From positions 25,537 through 89,536 of the forward strand of contig JBFKDQ010000008.1 of assembly GCA_041619555.1 (NCBI GenBank): a stretch of DNA of 64,000 bases, given 5' to 3'. Positions within the stretch are counted from its first letter, which is position 1. Every line of letters begins with the position of its first letter. The DNA comes from Oceanococcus sp041619555. GTDB taxonomy: Bacteria > Pseudomonadota > Gammaproteobacteria > Nevskiales > Oceanococcaceae. The notes beneath the pieces are model-generated. The model had not been told where the DNA came from. It did no database searches and saw only the letters and a list, made by a program, of their open reading frames with translations. Below are positions 60,697-64,000 of this stretch, in pieces. The translations under genes were made by a program, and so were the position numbers.

Positions 60697-62146
60697 CGTT
60701 GGTCTCCTCGTGCCAGGTGTGGCCACCACGCGCCAACAGGGTCGCGGAAGCCGAGGGCCCCCAGCTGCCCGCGGTATAGGGTCTCGGCATCTGCTCGCTC
60801 TCGCACCAGGCCTGCTGGATCGGGTCGATCCAGCGCCAGGCGGACTCCAGTTCATCGTTGCGCATGAACAGGGTCAAACGATTCTGGATGATTTCCAGAA
60901 ACAGGCGCTCGTAGGCTTCCAGCGGCCGGCTGCTGAAAGCATCGGCGAAATCCAGATGCAGATGCACCGGCTTGAGCCGCATGTCCATGCCGGGGCGCTT
61001 GGCCTGCACGTGCAGGCGCACGCCATCCTGCGGATGCAGCCGGATCACCAGCCGATTCGGCGGCGGCGCCATCCGACCATCACCGAAAATGTTGGTCGGC
61101 ACCGGCCTGAAGTTCACCACCAGTTCGGCCAGACGTTCCTGCAGCCGTTTGCCCGTGCGCAGATAGAACGGCACCCCGGCCCAGCGCCAGGTGTTGATCT
61201 CGGCCCGCAGGGCGACGAAGGTTTCCGTCTGGCTCTGGCTGGCCACCCCGTCCTCGTCCAGATAGCCAGGCACCGCGGTGCCCGCGATGGCGCCGCTGCG
61301 ATACTGCCCACGTACCGAGTTCTGCAGCGCCAGTTCGCCGTGCAGAGGTTTCAGCGCATGCAGTACCTTGAGCTTCTCATTGCGCACCGCATCGGCCTCA
61401 ATGCTCACTGGCGGTTCCATGGCAAAAATGCACAGCAGCTGCAGCAGATGGCTTTGCACCATGTCACGCAGGGCGCCATTGTGGTCATAGAAGTCGGCTC
61501 GACCACCCGCTCCGACCTGCTCGGCCACCGTGATCTGCACATCGCTGACCGCCTCGCGCCGCCAAAGCGGCTCGAACAGGGTATTGCCAAACCGCAAGGC
61601 AAGCAGATTCTGCACCGCTTCCTTGCCCAGATAATGATCGATCCGGAAGATCTGCCGTTCGCTGAAGATTCCCGCCACCCGGCGTTCGATTTCCTGAGCA
61701 GAAGCCAGATCCCGCCCCAGCGGTTTTTCCAGCACCAGCCGGCTGTCGTCCCTGACCAGTCCCGCCCGCGCCAGATTTTCACAACAGGGCGCGAACAGCC
61801 GCGGTGGCGTGGCGAGGAAGAAGATGCGCGGGCGTTCGGCATCGCCGAGCCGCCCCGCCAGGGCGGAATAATCGGCGCCGGTAGCATCCATCTGCACCCA
61901 GTGCACCTGAGGCAGAAAACGCTGCAGCACCTCCTCCTGCACATCCTCGGCATTGAGTTGCAGACGACAGGCCCCGGCCACCTGCTCGCGATAGGCCGCA
62001 TCCGTCTGCTCCCGTCGACCGACGCCCAGAATCCGCGACGGCGCTTGCAGATGACCGTCGCGGGCAAGGTAGTACAGGGCCGGCAACAGCTTGCGCTGCG
62101 CCAAATCGCCCGCGCCACCGAAAATCAGCAGATCGAAATCTTCCAT
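60686..62146 (-). CDS. zwf: Glucose-6-phosphate 1-dehydrogenase
   Basis: Zwf oxidises glucose-6-phosphate to 6-phosphogluconolactone with NADP+ or NAD+. The 486-residue product has the Rossmann start LLIFGGAGDLAQRKLLPALY, the active-site peptide RIDHYLGKEAVQN, YDHNGALRDMVQSHLLQLL and EAYERLFLEIIQ. ATG 62146 (AAGGAACGAAGAC upstream) is preferred although the frame continues open, because that upstream part lies over edd. The 3' end overlaps pgl by 11 bases. It diverges from edd across about 154 bases. Confidence 0.96.
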   Translation of the reverse strand: MEDFDLLIFGGAGDLAQRKLLPALYYLARDGHLQAPSRILGVGRREQTDAAYREQVAGACRLQLNAEDVQEEVLQRFLPQVHWVQMDATGADYSALAGRLGDAERPRIFFLATPPRLFAPCCENLARAGLVRDDSRLVLEKPLGRDLASAQEIERRVAGIFSERQIFRIDHYLGKEAVQNLLALRFGNTLFEPLWRREAVSDVQITVAEQVGAGGRADFYDHNGALRDMVQSHLLQLLCIFAMEPPVSIEADAVRNEKLKVLHALKPLHGELALQNSVRGQYRSGAIAGTAVPGYLDEDGVASQSQTETFVALRAEINTWRWAGVPFYLRTGKRLQERLAELVVNFRPVPTNIFGDGRMAPPPNRLVIRLHPQDGVRLHVQAKRPGMDMRLKPVHLHLDFADAFSSRPLEAYERLFLEIIQNRLTLFMRNDELESAWRWIDPIQQAWCESEQMPRPYTAGSWGPSASATLLARGGHTWHEETNDDA

Positions 62147-62262
62147 GTCTTCGTTCCTTGCGTTGCCTCGCCATCTTACGAGCCTGACGCCACAGCGCCA
62201 GTGCCTGCCTGCATCACGCCAGCTCCCGCACTGCCTTGCATGCTTCAGTCCACCGTCCGCGC

Positions 62263-62268
62263 TATGAT
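62263..62268 (+). promoter_or_regulatory. Probable -10 element of edd
   Basis: TATGAT matches five of six consensus bases (TATAAT), 32 bases before the edd start. No -35 at the right distance is clear (TTGCAT at 62236 is 21 bases upstream of it), so an activator may be needed. Confidence 0.45.
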
Positions 62269-62300
62269 CGAAACGAAAGTTCAATCTGCGGGGCCCTGCA

Positions 62301-64000
62301 TGAACCCGATTGTCGAAGCCGTTACCGCTGACATCCGCCAGCGCAGCCAGGCCAGCCGCGCCGCATTCGATGCTCGCTGGCAGCAGGCCTGCGATCAGAC
62401 GCCGCGCCGCCGCCATCTGAGCTGCACGAATCTGGCGCACGGCATCGCCGCCGCCGGTGTTGACGTGCTCACCCTGCGCGAGTTGGAAAAGCCCAATATC
62501 GGCATCGTCTCCGCCTACAACGACATGCTCTCGGCGCATCAGCCCCTGGGCCAGTATCCATCTATCATCCGCGCTGCAGCGCGTGAGGCCGGGGCCAGCG
62601 CCCAGTTTGCCGGCGGCGTGCCGGCCATGTGTGACGGCGTGACCCAGGGTCGCGCCGGCATGGAGCTGTCCTTGTTTTCCCGCGACATCATCGCCATGAG
62701 CACCGCCGTGGCGCTCTCGCACGACATGTTCGATGCGGTGCTCTGTCTCGGAGTCTGCGACAAGATCGTTCCCGGCCTGCTGATCGGCGCACTGAGTTTT
62801 GCCCATCTGCCGGTCCTGTTCGTGCCTGCGGGACCGATGAGCAGCGGCCTGGCCAATGAAGAGAAATCGCGCATCCGCAAGGCCTTTGCCGCCGGCGAGA
62901 TCGGACGGGAAGAACTCCTGGCAGCGGAAACGCGCGCCTATCACGGCCCTGGCACCTGTACCTTCTACGGCACTGCCAACTCCAACCAGATGCTGATGGA
63001 GATCATGGGTCTGCATCTGCCGGGCGCGTCATTTGTCCCGCCCGGCACAGAATTGCGAGATCTGCTCACCGCTGCGGCAAGCCGCCAGGTCCTGCGCCTG
63101 GTGCGCTCGGGCGCGACGCCGACGCCGCTGGGTCAGATCCTCGACGCCCGCGCGCTGGTCAATGGCATAGTCGGCCTGCTGGCCACTGGCGGCTCGACCA
63201 ATCACACCATCCATCTGATCGCGATTGCTCGCGCCGCCGGCCTGGTCGTCAACTGGAATGATTTCTCCGCGCTTTCCGCCGCGGTGCCGCAGCTCACCCG
63301 GATCTACCCCAATGGCAGCGCGGACATCAATCACTTCCATGCCGCCGGTGGCATGGCTTTCTTGATCGGCCAACTTCTGGATGCCGGCCTGCTGCATGCC
63401 GATGTGATGACCGTCGCGGGACAGGGTTTGGACGCCTACCGCCAGGTGCCCTTCGCCTGCGACGGGGAACTGGCCTGGGGTCCTGCACCGGAACGCAGCG
63501 GCGATCGCGATGTGCTGCGCGAACATCAGCAGCCCTTTGCCGCCAGCGGTGGGCTGAAACTCCTGCAAGGCGAACTCGGGCGAGCGGTGATCAAGACCTC
63601 GGCGGTGCCGCCGGATCGCCATCGCATCGAAGCGCCCGCGCGCTGTTTCTCCAGCCAGCAGGCCGTGCTCGAAGCCTTCAAACAGGGCGCACTGAATCAG
63701 GACTGCGTGGTGGTGGTGCGCTTTCAGGGACCACGCGCCAATGGCATGCCCGAGTTGCACCAGCTCACCCCCCAGCTGAGCCTGCTGCAGGACCGCGGCC
63801 ACCAGGTCGCCCTGGTCACTGACGGCCGCATGTCCGGCGCCTCCGGAAGGATTCCGGCCGCCATCCACCTGACCCCGGAAGCGGCGGACGACGGTCCGCT
63901 GGCCAAGGTTCGCGACGGCGACCGGATTGTGCTGGATGCGGACCGCGGCGAGCTTCGGCTGCTGGTGGACGCGGCCGATTGGTCGCGCCGCAGTCCGGCG
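62301..64000 (+). CDS. edd: 6-phosphogluconate dehydratase, 3' end cut by window
   Basis: Edd dehydrates 6-phosphogluconate to 2-keto-3-deoxy-6-phosphogluconate, the first unique Entner-Doudoroff step. The visible 566 residues include HRH-type substrate and iron-sulphur sites: NIGIVSAYNDMLSAHQPLG, VPAMCDGVTQGRAGMELSL, CLGVCDKIVPG, ATGGSTNHTIHL and RMSGASGRIPAAIHLTPEA, with the cysteines expected to hold the 4Fe-4S cluster. The ATG at 62301 starts MNPIVEAVTADIRQRSQAS. The gene runs off the window near its end. With zwf and pgl it forms a divergent glucose-oxidation locus; eda would be expected outside the window. Confidence 0.96.

Noticed and set aside
62147..63016. N-terminal extension of zwf through the upstream open frame
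   Set aside because: It overlaps edd on the other strand and has no resemblance to Zwf; the Rossmann start LLIFGGAGDL follows directly after ATG 62146.
1..64000. Mobile elements, prophage, CRISPR, tRNA or rRNA genes
   Set aside because: No transposase, integrase, phage or Cas reading frame, no regularly spaced repeats and no tRNA-like cloverleaf or rRNA conserved sequence were seen.

Overview
The window reads as a GC-rich chromosomal segment of a gammaproteobacterium. The evidence is the arginine succinyltransferase (AST) genes beside an Lrp-type regulator, the split LPS-heptose set (gmhA, fused hldE, gmhB), pdxH, a FadL-type porin and the zwf-pgl/edd head of the Entner-Doudoroff pathway. 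I cannot resolve family or genus. I see no tRNA or rRNA genes, CRISPR arrays, insertion sequences, integrases or prophage genes. All coding frames I could follow are intact; the genes at both ends are cut by the window.

Layout. (1) 1-9189 is a divergent glycogen locus: a GH57 enzyme and glgC on the minus strand, and glgB, glgA and a 1065-residue homologue of the eukaryotic phosphorylase-kinase alpha/beta subunit on the plus strand. (2) 9256-18076 is a mixed housekeeping and envelope block: GST, VOC, an aberrant HAD protein, Dps, a Tat-exported PhoX-like lipoprotein, an M19-like dipeptidase lipoprotein, a FadL-type porin and a 43-residue cysteine-rich microprotein. (3) 18535-24629 holds a single-chain pyruvate carboxylase, an unknown lipoprotein and an acyl-CoA synthetase. 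(4) 24889-30018 holds a PAS histidine kinase, small unknown genes, a predicted CRP-activated small RNA with a strong terminator, a membrane class III nucleotide cyclase and a second PhoX-like protein. (5) 30207-33398 is a tight CHAD-ParA-CYTH-NUDIX operon that looks like a polyphosphate-handling module. (6) 33613-38689 holds an MBL-fold hydrolase, a PhoD-like phosphatase and a Sel1-repeat protein. (7) 38711-46481 is an AST arginine-catabolism operon (astC, astA, astD) extended by a DUF1338/HglS-type dioxygenase, an M20 hydrolase and a D-2-hydroxyglutarate dehydrogenase-like flavoprotein, with a divergent Lrp regulator. (8) 46647-59954 holds small unknown genes, pdxH, the heptose genes, a very large TPR/glycosyltransferase/methyltransferase/pyruvyltransferase-like fusion, and a signalling group (CNB-GGDEF, a membrane protein with a degenerate GGDEF domain, PAS-PP2C, and a CNNM-like membrane protein). 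(9) 60004-64000 holds pgl and zwf opposite edd.

Themes. Carbon storage (glycogen) and its breakdown (Entner-Doudoroff) bracket the window. Phosphorus handling recurs: two PhoX-like proteins, one PhoD-like protein and the CHAD/CYTH/NUDIX module. Cyclic-nucleotide signalling recurs too: a class III cyclase, a cyclic-nucleotide-binding GGDEF protein and a near-perfect CRP-type operator at the class II position.

The strongest candidates for something undescribed are the CHAD-ParA-CYTH-NUDIX operon, the CRP-site small RNA at about 26712-26806, the full-length phosphorylase-kinase-like protein in the glycogen operon, the AST operon with alternative late-step enzymes, and the four-part fusion protein at 51746.
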